Assembly: GCA_035292425.1 (NCBI GenBank)
Contig: DATDQD010000253.1
Span: 1-17,497 of the forward strand
DNA from: SZUA-254 sp035292425
GTDB lineage: Bacteria; Bacteroidota; Ignavibacteria; UBA10030; SZUA-254
DNA length: 17,497 bases
Reading direction: 5' to 3'
Each line of letters begins with the position of its first letter. The first letter of the stretch is position 1. A program made the translations under genes and the position numbers. Under the pieces are notes generated by a model. That model ran no database searches. It was not told where the DNA came from and saw only the letters and a list, made by a program, of their open reading frames with translations. Shown here piece after piece: positions 1 to 6,774 of the stretch.

Positions 1-1
1 C

Positions 2-532
2 ACGCGGGCGGGCGTGGAACACTACGGGGCCGTCATGAAAAAAGTCCCGAAGGCCGTCTATAACGATTCGGCCCGGACCATCACCGCGAACGAACCGAAA
101 AAACCCCGCGATCCGTCGAAGCGGATACTGGTTGTCTCGGCGGGAACGTCCGACATGCCGGTCGCCGAGGAGGCGGCCGTCACCGCGAGAATGTGCGCCA
201 ATGCGGTCGATACGCTCTACGACGTGGGAGTGGCCGGCCTGCACCGCCTTCTCTCGAAATCGGATTTGCTGTTGAAGGCAAACGTGATCGTGGTCGTGGC
301 GGGGATGGAGGGCGCCCTGCCGAGCGTCGTCGGAGGGCTGGTGGACGTGCCGGTGATCGCGGTGCCGACATCGGTAGGGTACGGCGCCAGCTTCGGCGGG
401 GTGACGGCGCTCCTCGCCATGCTGAATTCGTGTGCGAGCGGGGTGACGGTGGTCAATATCGACAACGGCTTCGGCGCTGGATACGCGGCGAGCCTCATCA
501 ACAGAAGGACATCCAATGCTGACCGACATTAA
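2..532 (+). CDS. larB: LarB, nickel-pincer cofactor biosynthesis (5'-truncated by window edge)
   Basis: C-terminal part of LarB, the PurE-like enzyme that carboxylates and hydrolyses nicotinic acid adenine dinucleotide in the first step of nickel-pincer nucleotide synthesis (cofactor of lactate racemase and related enzymes). The frame is open to the left edge; about 176 residues are visible, so the N-terminal third is missing, since the family is about 250 aa. A GTG at 14 is in frame but is probably internal. Visible hallmarks, numbered from that GTG, are the AIR-carboxylase-like SAGTSD motif (42-47), the GMEGALPSVVGGL loop (97-109), VPTSVGYGASFGG (117-129) and NSCASG with Cys140. From family knowledge I take Cys140 to be the conserved cysteine that engages the pyridine ring. 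The 3' end overlaps the next gene by 17 nt, suggesting co-translation. Other lar genes would have to lie outside the window. Confidence 0.9.
   Translation, partial: TRAGVEHYGAVMKKVPKAVYNDSARTITANEPKKPRDPSKRILVVSAGTSDMPVAEEAAVTARMCANAVDTLYDVGVAGLHRLLSKSDLLLKANVIVVVAGMEGALPSVVGGLVDVPVIAVPTSVGYGASFGGVTALLAMLNSCASGVTVVNIDNGFGAGYAASLINRRTSNADRH
503..509 (+). promoter_or_regulatory. Shine-Dalgarno site for cbs
   Basis: AGAAGGA lies 6 nt before the ATG at 516, inside the 3' end of larB. It is one of the few clear Shine-Dalgarno sites in the window and fixes the cbs start, which makes the 17-nt overlap with larB real. Confidence 0.65.
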
Positions 533-1904
533 AAAAATCAAATTCCACGAGAACCTCCTCGGCACCCTCGGGAACACTCCCCTCGTCCGGCTGAACAAAG
601 TCACGAAGGGATACCGCGGGCTCATCCTCGCCAAGGTGGAGTACTTCAACCCGGGAGGATCGGTCAAGGATAGAATCGGCGTCGACATGATCGAGGACGC
701 CGAGCGCGAAGGTCGCCTGAGGCCGGGCGGCACCATCGTCGAGGCCACATCCGGGAACACCGGCATGGGGCTCGCCATCGCCGCGGCCATTAAGGGCTAC
801 AAGTGCGTCTTTACGATGCCCGATAAGATGAGCGTCGAAAAGATACGGTTATTGAGGGCATTCGGCGCGGAGGTGATCATCACACCGACCGCCGTCCCCC
901 ACGATTCCCCCGAGAGCTACACCGAGGTCGCGAAAAAGGTCGTGCGCGAAACGCCCAATTCGATCCTCGCCAACCAGTATTACAACCCCCGCAACCCCGA
1001 AGCGCACTATAAGACCACCGGCCCCGAAATCTGGGAGCAGACCGGCGGGCAGATCGACTATTTCGTCTGCGGCATCGGGACCGGCGGCACGATCTCCGGC
1101 ACCGGGAAGTACCTCAAGGAGAAGAACCCGAAAATCAAAGTCGTGGGCATCGACCCCGTCGGCTCGATGTTCAAGGAATGGTTCTACACGAAGAAACCCG
1201 CCTCCCAGCTGAAGACCTACAAGGTCGAGGGGATCGGGCAGGATTTCATCCCCGGGACGGTCAACTTCGACGTCATCGACGACATCGTCGACGCGAGCGA
1301 CAAGGAATCGTTCCTGATGTGCCGGCGCCTCACCCGGGAAGAGGGACTCTTCACGGGCGGGTCGTGCGGGACCGCGGTCGCCGGCGGCCTGAAATACGCG
1401 GAGAAGATGAAGGACAACGAGGTGATGGTGATCCTCCTCCCCGACACGGGCGAGCGCTATCTCAGCAAAATCTACAACGACGACTGGATGAAGGAGAACG
1501 GGTTCCTGGTCCCGGACCGCGTCACGGTGAAGTACGTGCTGGAGCACAAGGCCGTCAACGTCCGCCGGCTCGTGGCGATCACCCCCACCACGTCGGTGCG
1601 CGAGGCGCTGGCCTACTTCCGCGAGCACGACATTTCTCAATTGCCGGTCATCGACAAGGGAAAGTCGGTCGGCACGGTCACCGACAACGACCTCCTCTCC
1701 GCCGTCCTTGCCGACAATAAAACGCTCGACGCGAAGGTCTCGGCGATCATGAAGCCGGCCTACCCCATCATCGGATCGGCCTCGCCGGTGGAGCACGCGA
1801 TCGATTACCTCAAGGCAAAGGACGCGGCGGTACTCATTGAAGAGGACAGGAAGATCATTGGGATCCTCACCCGGTACGACGTCATCGAGTACATGGCGAG
1901 ATAA
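516..1904 (+). CDS. cbs: Cystathionine beta-synthase with C-terminal CBS-domain pair
   Basis: A 462-aa PLP fold-type II enzyme condensing serine (or an activated serine) with homocysteine to cystathionine, the first step of reverse transsulfuration. The Schiff-base lysine is K51 in GGSVKDR. The substrate loop SGNTG is at 79-83 and the phosphate-binding GTGGT at 188-192. GIDPVGS after the catalytic core resembles cystathionine beta-synthase more than O-acetylserine sulfhydrylase. Two CBS domains fill about 348-405 and 410-462; in this family they bind adenine nucleotides or S-adenosylmethionine and may tune activity. There is no N-terminal haem region, as expected for bacteria. A cystathionine gamma-lyase/synthase gene lies 85 nt downstream. 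A cysteine-synthase role with O-acetylserine cannot be excluded from sequence alone. Confidence 0.9.
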   Translation: MLTDIKKIKFHENLLGTLGNTPLVRLNKVTKGYRGLILAKVEYFNPGGSVKDRIGVDMIEDAEREGRLRPGGTIVEATSGNTGMGLAIAAAIKGYKCVFTMPDKMSVEKIRLLRAFGAEVIITPTAVPHDSPESYTEVAKKVVRETPNSILANQYYNPRNPEAHYKTTGPEIWEQTGGQIDYFVCGIGTGGTISGTGKYLKEKNPKIKVVGIDPVGSMFKEWFYTKKPASQLKTYKVEGIGQDFIPGTVNFDVIDDIVDASDKESFLMCRRLTREEGLFTGGSCGTAVAGGLKYAEKMKDNEVMVILLPDTGERYLSKIYNDDWMKENGFLVPDRVTVKYVLEHKAVNVRRLVAITPTTSVREALAYFREHDISQLPVIDKGKSVGTVTDNDLLSAVLADNKTLDAKVSAIMKPAYPIIGSASPVEHAIDYLKAKDAAVLIEEDRKIIGILTRYDVIEYMAR

Positions 1905-1910
1905 CGGGTA

Positions 1911-1959
1911 AATTCCGGTCCCGCGCCGCGCGCGCACGGGTCCCGGATCGGGCGGAATT
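1911..1959. repeat. GC-rich inverted repeat in the cbs-cgl gap
   Basis: Seven-base arms AATTCCG (1911-1917) and CGGAATT (1953-1959) flank a very GC-rich core of alternating CG. They could fold in the transcript between the two transsulfuration genes. No U-run follows, so it is not an intrinsic terminator. It may stabilise mRNA or attenuate read-through, or be chance. Confidence 0.3.
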
Positions 1960-1989
1960 CAACGCAACCAGACACCAGGCAGAACAGGA

Positions 1990-3132
1990 ATGAAAACATC
2001 GAAATTTTCGACCAAAGCGATCCACGCGGGACAGATCCCGGAACCGTTGAGCGGCGCGGTGATGACGCCCGTCTATCTCACGTCGACCTATGTCCAGCAG
2101 GGGATCGGCCAGAACAAGGGCTATGAGTATTCCCGCGTCTCGAACCCCACGCGCACCGCCCTCGAGCAGAACATCGCCGCTCTCGAAAACGGCAGGCAGG
2201 GCATGGCGTTCGGTTCGGGGATGGCCGCCATCGACGCCATCTTCCGGCTCCTGAAGCCGGGCGACCACGTGATCGTCTCGAGGAACGTCTACGGCGGGAC
2301 CTACCGGATCGGCAAGTTCATCTGGGAGGACTTCGGTCTGAGCTTCTCGTTCGTCGATACAACAAAAATCGAACAGATCGCCGGGGCGCTCACCCCCGCG
2401 ACCAGGATGGTCTTCGTCGAGACCCCCACGAACCCGACCATGGAGATCACCGACCTTCAGGCGGTGGGGAAACTCGCGCACCAGCACCGGCTGATCTCGG
2501 TCTGCGACAACACCTTCGCGACCCCCTACCTGCAGAGGCCGCTCGAGTACGGCATCGACATCGTGGTCCACAGCCTGACGAAGTACCTCAACGGCCACAG
2601 CGACATGCTGGGCGGGATGGTCGTCACCAACGCCGAAAAGATCGCCGAGCGGCTCCGGTTCTTCCAGAAGGCGATCGGCGGCATCCTCAGCCCGTTCGAC
2701 GCGTGGCTCTGCCTGAGGGGGACGAAGACCCTCCCCGTCCGGATGGAGCGGCACGCCAAGAGCGCGATGCTCGTGGCGAAATGGCTCGACCGGCAGAAAC
2801 GGGTGAAACACGTCCATTATCCGGGGCTGGCGTCGCATCCACAGCACCGGCTGGCGCATCACCAGATGCTGAACTACGGCGGAATGATCGCGTTCGACCT
2901 CGGTTCGCTCTCCGCGGCGAAGCGTTTCCTGAAGCGCGTGAAGCTCTGCGCGCTGGCGGAAAGCCTCGGCGGCGTGGAGACGCTCATCAGCCACCCGGCG
3001 ACGATGACGCACGCCTCGATCCCGGCGGATGAGCGGAGGGCGAACGGCATCACCGACGGGCTCGTCCGGATTTCGGTGGGGCTGGAGGACGTCGAGGACA
3101 TCATCACGGACCTGAAGCAGGCGATGCGGTAA
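1990..3132 (+). CDS. Cystathionine gamma-lyase / gamma-synthase (Cys/Met metabolism PLP enzyme)
   Basis: A 380-aa PLP fold-type I enzyme of the Cys/Met-metabolism family. The internal aldimine lysine is K198 in HSLTKYLNGHSD. Other family marks are GYEYSRVSNPTR (44-55), which carries the cofactor-phosphate Tyr/Arg of the neighbouring subunit, VETPTNPT (143-150), VCDNTFATPY (171-180) and the C-terminal ESLGGVETL and SHPATMTHAS motifs. With cystathionine beta-synthase directly upstream, cleavage of cystathionine to cysteine (lyase, mccB-like) is the likelier role. The gamma-synthase reaction (metB) has nearly the same motifs and cannot be ruled out, so no symbol is given. Length is typical. AGGA directly abuts the ATG, too close to be a good ribosome site. 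Confidence 0.85.
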   Translation: MKTSKFSTKAIHAGQIPEPLSGAVMTPVYLTSTYVQQGIGQNKGYEYSRVSNPTRTALEQNIAALENGRQGMAFGSGMAAIDAIFRLLKPGDHVIVSRNVYGGTYRIGKFIWEDFGLSFSFVDTTKIEQIAGALTPATRMVFVETPTNPTMEITDLQAVGKLAHQHRLISVCDNTFATPYLQRPLEYGIDIVVHSLTKYLNGHSDMLGGMVVTNAEKIAERLRFFQKAIGGILSPFDAWLCLRGTKTLPVRMERHAKSAMLVAKWLDRQKRVKHVHYPGLASHPQHRLAHHQMLNYGGMIAFDLGSLSAAKRFLKRVKLCALAESLGGVETLISHPATMTHASIPADERRANGITDGLVRISVGLEDVEDIITDLKQAMR

Positions 3133-3182
3133 ACCGCCGCCGGAACGACCGGCGCACGGGGGGCGGGCCGCCGCGCGGCCGG

Positions 3183-3211
3183 TTGCAGGCCAGCCTTTTT
3201 TTGCATACATT
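3183..3211 (+). promoter_or_regulatory. Candidate promoter for the ptsN-rlmB run
   Basis: TTGCAG (3183-3188), 17 nt, then TACATT (3206-3211), followed by TTG. The spacing is canonical. The -10 plus downstream TTTG is close to, but one base longer than, the Bacteroidota TAnnTTTG box. A T7 run (3196-3202) sits in the spacer. The same TTGCA-17-TACATT arrangement occurs on the other strand at 12697-12725. A 6-bp hairpin at 3166-3180 lies just upstream and could end cgl transcripts, although it is 15 nt from the T-run. Confidence 0.4.
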
Positions 3212-3228
3212 TTGAGCACTTTCTTCCA

Positions 3229-3699
3229 ATGAAAATCAGCGATATTCTGAACGAGAGCATGGTCGTCACCGACCTCGACGGCCAGTCCAAGGACGACATC
3301 ATCAACGCCCTTGTCGACCTGGCCGGCAAATCGCCGAAGGTGCTCGACGTCGCGAAGATGCGCTCAGCCATTTTCGAGCGCGAGAAGAAAATGTCCACCG
3401 GAGTCGGCAACGGCTTCGCCATCCCCCACGGCAAGACCGATGCGGTAGCCGAGATCGTGGCGGCCTTCGGCATCACCAGGCAGCCGATCGACTACCAGTC
3501 ACTCGACGAACAACCGGTCCGGCTGGTGTTCCTCCTGGTCGGGAGGGACAACCTGGTCGGCCCCCATATCAAGCTCCTGAGCCGCATCTCGAGACTGATG
3601 CACAAGGAAGAGTTCCGGAACAGGCTCCTGGAAAAACATACCTCCGCCGAGGTTCTCGAGGCCTTCCGGCAGGAAGAGGCGAGCTACGCCGAGATGTAA
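3229..3699 (+). CDS. PTS fructose/nitrogen-type EIIA protein (PtsN-like)
   Basis: A 156-aa single-domain EIIA of the fructose-mannitol/Ntr family. The phospho-acceptor is His67 in NGFAIPHGKT, preceded by the conserved TGVGNG stretch (57-62). The length matches stand-alone regulatory EIIA-Ntr proteins. No EIIB, EIIC, HPr or EI genes are nearby, so a regulatory role (sensing the phosphoenolpyruvate/nitrogen state) is more likely than sugar transport; this is inference. The start is the ATG at 3229 after TTCTTCCA, without a Shine-Dalgarno. A candidate promoter lies 18 nt upstream of the start. It is the first gene of the run that continues through hisS and lgt to rlmB. Confidence 0.88.
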   Translation: MKISDILNESMVVTDLDGQSKDDIINALVDLAGKSPKVLDVAKMRSAIFEREKKMSTGVGNGFAIPHGKTDAVAEIVAAFGITRQPIDYQSLDEQPVRLVFLLVGRDNLVGPHIKLLSRISRLMHKEEFRNRLLEKHTSAEVLEAFRQEEASYAEM

Positions 3700-3749
3700 G
3701 TCGGCGGCATGCGGGACTTGCGGAACATCCGAAACACCCTGACCCTACT

Positions 3750-5024
3750 GTGAAATTCAAATCCGTCAAAGGCACGCGGGACATCCTGCCGCCCGAAAGT
3801 TTTCTCTGGCAGAAGGCCGAGGAAACCGTCCGGTCGGTGATGCACCGGTTCAATTACCGGGAAATCCGCACCCCCGTCTTCGAGGAGACCGCCCTCTTCG
3901 CCCGCAGCATCGGCGAACTCACCGACATCGTCGGCAAGGAGATGTACACGTTCACCGACCGCTCGGGGACGAGCCTGACGCTCAAGCCGGAAATGACGGC
4001 GGGCGTGGTGCGCGCCTACATTCAGAATAACATGGGCGGGAACGCCCCCCTGGTAAAGGTTTATTACCTCAGCCCGATGTTCCGGCAGGAGAGGCCCCAG
4101 GCCGGGCGCCTGCGTCAGTTTCATCAGTATGGCGCCGAGGCGATCGGCGGCAGCTCTTACGAGATAGACGCGGAGATCATCGCCCTCGCGACGGCGGTCC
4201 TCCGGGGGGCCGGTGTGACGGAATACCGTGTTCGCATCAACTCTGTAGGGTGCGAGAAATGCCGCCCCGGTTACAAGACGAAACTCCAGGATTTTTTCAG
4301 GCCGAAGCTCGCCTCCCTCTCGGAGGAAAGCAGGGCCAGGTTCGGGACCAACCCCCTTCGCATCCTCGACTCCAAGAACGACTCCGACGGGGAACTCGCC
4401 GCGGGCGCGCCCTTCATGAAGGACAACCTCTGCGGCGAATGCCGGGCGCACTTCGCGGGCCTGATGGAAACGCTCCCGCTTTTCGGGATTAGTGCCGTGG
4501 TCGACGGCGCCATCGTCAGGGGACTCGACTACTACACGAAAACGGCGTTTGAAATCACCAGCACCGACCTCGGGTCGCAGGACGCGCTGGTCGGCGGCGG
4601 ACGCTACGACCTCCTCGCCGAGGAGCTCGGAGGGAAGCGGACCCCCGCGGTGGGGTTCGCCGCCGGGATGGAACGCCTCCTGATGGTGAAGGAAAAGCAA
4701 TCCGCCGAAGCCGCTCCCGCGCTCTCCCCGGCGCTTTTCATCGCAGCCGCCGACGACGCCGGGCGGAAATGGGCCTTCGCGAACCTCATGCAATTGCGGG
4801 ACAGGGGCATCTCCGTGGAAACGGATTTCCTCGGGAGGAGCCTCAAATCACAAATGCGCGAGGCCGACCGCCAGCAGGCGCGCTTCGTGATTGTGGTGGG
4901 ACAAAATGAAGTCGCCGGCGGGAAGGGGACCATGAAGGAAATGGCGACGGGGAACCAGGTCCCGGTCGGGCTCGACTCCCTGGCCTCAGCGGTAGAGATC
5001 GACCGGGGCGGTCATCCACTTTAA
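3750..5024 (+). CDS. hisS: Histidyl-tRNA synthetase
   Basis: A 424-aa class II aminoacyl-tRNA synthetase charging tRNA-His. The N-terminus VKGTRDILPPE is diagnostic and supports the GTG start at 3750. Motif 2 spans about 105-133 (SPMFRQERPQAGR...QYGAEAIG), the histidine A signature GLDYYTKTAFEI is at 258-269, GGGRYD at 282-287, and motif 3 GFAAGMERL at 302-310. The anticodon-binding domain fills about 325-424. Two CxxC pairs, C168/C171 and C228/C231, flank the insertion domain; such pairs occur in a subset of bacterial HisRS and could hold zinc. No ribosome site is visible. The gene starts 50 nt after ptsN and stops 15 nt before the next gene. Confidence 0.97.
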   Translation: MKFKSVKGTRDILPPESFLWQKAEETVRSVMHRFNYREIRTPVFEETALFARSIGELTDIVGKEMYTFTDRSGTSLTLKPEMTAGVVRAYIQNNMGGNAPLVKVYYLSPMFRQERPQAGRLRQFHQYGAEAIGGSSYEIDAEIIALATAVLRGAGVTEYRVRINSVGCEKCRPGYKTKLQDFFRPKLASLSEESRARFGTNPLRILDSKNDSDGELAAGAPFMKDNLCGECRAHFAGLMETLPLFGISAVVDGAIVRGLDYYTKTAFEITSTDLGSQDALVGGGRYDLLAEELGGKRTPAVGFAAGMERLLMVKEKQSAEAAPALSPALFIAAADDAGRKWAFANLMQLRDRGISVETDFLGRSLKSQMREADRQQARFVIVVGQNEVAGGKGTMKEMATGNQVPVGLDSLASAVEIDRGGHPL

Positions 5025-5029
5025 CAGAC

Positions 5030-5035
5030 AGGAAA
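5030..5035 (+). promoter_or_regulatory. Shine-Dalgarno-like site deciding a TTG start
   Basis: AGGAAA lies 4 nt before the TTG at 5040 (6 nt from its AGGA core) and is the best ribosome site in the hisS-lgt region. It favours TTG at 5040 over later in-frame GTG codons for the 137-aa gene. Confidence 0.5.
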
Positions 5036-5039
5036 TCGA

Positions 5040-5453
5040 TTGGCGAAACGCGGCAAGCGGGTGAAGCCGGTACTGACGGCGGAATACATTCTCCTGGTAA
5101 CCCCTCACGTCAACCGGCGCACCGGCGCGAAGGTGACGCTGATCGCGCTCCGGACCGTCACCGAGTTCACCAACTTCCGGTACGAACTGGTCGTCCAGCC
5201 GACGCTCGACGGACGCACGCTCACGCTCCTGATCCAGGGGCTCCGCGCGCCGGAGCTCACGCTCCCCGCCATGGGCCCGGCCGAGTTCCGGCACGAACGG
5301 ACCGACTTCGACGGGAAATACGAAATCGTGGTCTCGAAGCACAATAAGATATTCGACACGTACACGGTGCGCGTGAGCGCCTCGGAGGTGAAGGTGGACT
5401 CAATCCCGGAGAACCGCTTCTCGGAGATCGTCACGCGCATCGAGGACTGGTAG
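5040..5453 (+). CDS. Hypothetical protein, 137 aa, between hisS and lgt
   Basis: I do not recognise this protein. It starts at a TTG preceded by AGGAAA and lies 15 nt after hisS and 10 nt before lgt, so it is very probably co-transcribed. It has no signal peptide, no membrane segment and no cysteines. The N-terminus is basic (AKRGKRVK). The rest alternates hydrophobic and polar residues in short runs (YILLVTP, KVTLIALRTV, YELVVQ, LTLLIQGL, YEIVVS, YTVRVSASEVKV), which suggests an all-beta sandwich-like fold; this is inference. A cytosolic ligand- or RNA-binding role is possible but nothing in the sequence shows it. The open frame with strong third-position GC and tight packing supports a real gene. 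Confidence 0.75.
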   Translation: MAKRGKRVKPVLTAEYILLVTPHVNRRTGAKVTLIALRTVTEFTNFRYELVVQPTLDGRTLTLLIQGLRAPELTLPAMGPAEFRHERTDFDGKYEIVVSKHNKIFDTYTVRVSASEVKVDSIPENRFSEIVTRIEDW

Positions 5454-5463
5454 CAGTACCTCC

Positions 5464-6327
5464 ATGCATCCCGAACTTTTTAAAATAGGCCCCTTCACCG
5501 TCTACAGCTACGGCCTGATGCTCGGCGTCGGCTTCATCGTCGCCAGCTGGGTCGTGGGGAAGGAACTCCGACGACGCGGGTATGACGCCGGCCTGGGGAA
5601 CACGATCACCCTCCTGGCGATCGTCTTCGGCGTGATCGGTTCGAAGCTCCTGTACGTCCTGGAAAACCTGGACGTCTTCTCGCGGAGCCCGGGCATTCTC
5701 TTCTCGCCGGGGGGCCTCACCTGGTACGGGGGATTTTTCCTGGCGGCATTCGCGATCTACCTCCATGCCAGGAAGCGGAAGATCCCTTTTGCGGAGGTCT
5801 GCGACTCCGCCTCCCCCGCCCTCCTGCTCGGATACGGCATCGCGCGCATCGGCTGTCACTTCGCCGGCGACGGGGACTACGGAACGCCGACCGACCTCCC
5901 CTGGGCCTCGGTCTATTCGAACGGCACCTATCCCCCATCGATCGCGTTCAGCGCGTTCCCGGAGATCGTGGAGAAGTACGGGGTGGACGGCGTGGTCCCG
6001 GACACCATCCCCGTCCATCCCACGCCGATCTATGAATTCCTGCTGGGCGCGGCGGGATTTCTGATCGTGATGCGGCTCGCCAAAAAAGCATTGCCGGCCG
6101 GGTCGTTGTTCATGGTCTACCTGGTCTACGCCGGAGCCGCGCGATTTTTCGTTGAATTTCTCAGGCTGAATCCCCGGCTCCTCATCGGACTCTCCGAGGC
6201 CCAATTGATTTCGGCGGCGATGATCGTCGCAGGAATTATCGGATTCGCCAGAATATCCGGCAGAATGTCCGGCAGAATGTCCGGCAGAATGTCCGGCCGG
6301 GATTCGCCCACTGCGCCCGGGCGATGA
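5464..6327 (+). CDS. lgt: Prolipoprotein diacylglyceryl transferase (Lgt)
   Basis: A 287-aa inner-membrane enzyme that moves diacylglycerol from phosphatidylglycerol to the lipobox cysteine of prolipoproteins. It has about seven hydrophobic segments. The signature region is ARIGCHFAGDGDYG (127-140), followed by LPW (145-147). HPTPIYE (185-191) and ARFFVEFLR (226-234) are also present; R227 and E231 match the E. coli R239/E243 pair. Relative to E. coli, the catalytic-loop HGG is YGG (88-90), the Asn of RIGN is Cys131, and the loop is one residue longer. These changes are also found in other Lgt lineages. The last ~20 residues are a (GRMS) repeat encoded by a 12-bp tandem repeat and are probably a disordered cytosolic tail. 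ATG start without a Shine-Dalgarno. Confidence 0.95.
   Translation: MHPELFKIGPFTVYSYGLMLGVGFIVASWVVGKELRRRGYDAGLGNTITLLAIVFGVIGSKLLYVLENLDVFSRSPGILFSPGGLTWYGGFFLAAFAIYLHARKRKIPFAEVCDSASPALLLGYGIARIGCHFAGDGDYGTPTDLPWASVYSNGTYPPSIAFSAFPEIVEKYGVDGVVPDTIPVHPTPIYEFLLGAAGFLIVMRLAKKALPAGSLFMVYLVYAGAARFFVEFLRLNPRLLIGLSEAQLISAAMIVAGIIGFARISGRMSGRMSGRMSGRDSPTAPGR
6249..6296 (+). repeat. 12-bp tandem repeat, 4 copies, in the 3' end of lgt
   Basis: Four head-to-tail copies of CAGAATGTCCGG: 6249-6260 (one mismatch, CAGAATATCCGG), 6261-6272, 6273-6284 and 6285-6296, the last three identical. Twelve bases keep the lgt frame and encode the repeated tail (S)GRM. Perfect identity of the last three copies suggests recent expansion by slippage. 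Confidence 0.9.
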
Positions 6328-6337
6328 ACGCAGTGCC

Positions 6338-6595
6338 GTGAAAACAGTCGAAGTTATTACCAGGAAAGGGTGTCATCTCTGCGACCTGGCCCTCGGGGAA
6401 CTGGATATAATTTGCGAAACGTTCCCATTTTCGCTCAAACTCACGTACCTTGACGATCATCCCGAACTGAACGGGAAATTCGGGAACGATATTCCGGTGA
6501 TACTGGTTGACCAGATTGAAGTCTGCCGCCATCGTATCGACCGCGCGGCGATGATCGCCGCACTCTTCGAAACTGCATCAAATCGCCCGCGGTAA
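6338..6595 (+). CDS. Glutaredoxin-like thioredoxin-fold protein (Glutaredoxin 2 / DUF836 type)
   Basis: An 85-aa thioredoxin-fold protein with the redox motif CHLC at 12-15, right after the first beta strand (VEVITRKGCHLC). The cis-proline region is DIPVILVD (about 51-58). The size fits the short glutaredoxin-family proteins (Pfam Glutaredoxin 2) often found in housekeeping operons; the substrate is unknown. The start is GTG at 6338. An ATG at 6324 overlaps the lgt stop but is out of frame and terminates after five codons. It lies 10 nt after lgt and 7 nt before the 54-aa gene, with no Shine-Dalgarno. A role in disulfide or thiol repair is inference. Confidence 0.8.
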   Translation: MKTVEVITRKGCHLCDLALGELDIICETFPFSLKLTYLDDHPELNGKFGNDIPVILVDQIEVCRHRIDRAAMIAALFETASNRPR

Positions 6596-6602
6596 CGTAT
6601 CC

Positions 6603-6767
6603 ATGATTGTCCTGGCAAAGATGCTCGAAGCGATCGGCATCGCGGCGCTGGCCATCGGCCTGGTGCAGGGCATCTTCGGCAACATCTCTTTCGAGTACTA
6701 CACCTTCTTCGGCGGCGTCGTTGTGTTCTATGCGGGCCGCCTCATCGGGAAAAAATTCAAGAATTGA
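6603..6767 (+). CDS. Small two-helix membrane protein, 54 aa
   Basis: Reading the gap between the glutaredoxin-like gene and rlmB gives an ATG at 6603 and a TGA at 6765-6767: 54 codons with no break. Two hydrophobic stretches, about 10-25 (AIGIAALAIGLVQGIF) and 33-48 (TFFGGVVVFYAGRLIG), are separated by a short NISFEYY turn, and the tail KKFKN is basic. This is what a helical-hairpin inner-membrane protein looks like, with the C-terminus probably cytosolic. It starts 7 nt after the upstream stop and ends 7 nt before rlmB, filling the gap exactly as a translated gene would. I do not recognise a family. A longer reading of the same bases in the rlmB frame is much less protein-like. Confidence 0.72.
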   Translation: MIVLAKMLEAIGIAALAIGLVQGIFGNISFEYYTFFGGVVVFYAGRLIGKKFKN

Positions 6768-6774
6768 GACCGCC

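Noticed and set aside
3166..3202. Intrinsic terminator after the cystathionine gamma-lyase/synthase gene
   Set aside because: A 6-bp GC hairpin (3166-3180) and a T7 run (3196-3202) exist but are 15 nt apart, so they do not form a standard terminator; the T-run fits better in the promoter spacer.
1882..3219. 445-aa - strand ORF opposite the cystathionine gamma-lyase/synthase gene
   Set aside because: Shadow frame of a clear PLP enzyme, with no recognisable domain.
6607..6774. Upstream start for rlmB at 6607
   Set aside because: It adds 56 low-complexity Ser/Arg residues over the better 54-aa membrane ORF; family homology starts just after ATG 6775.
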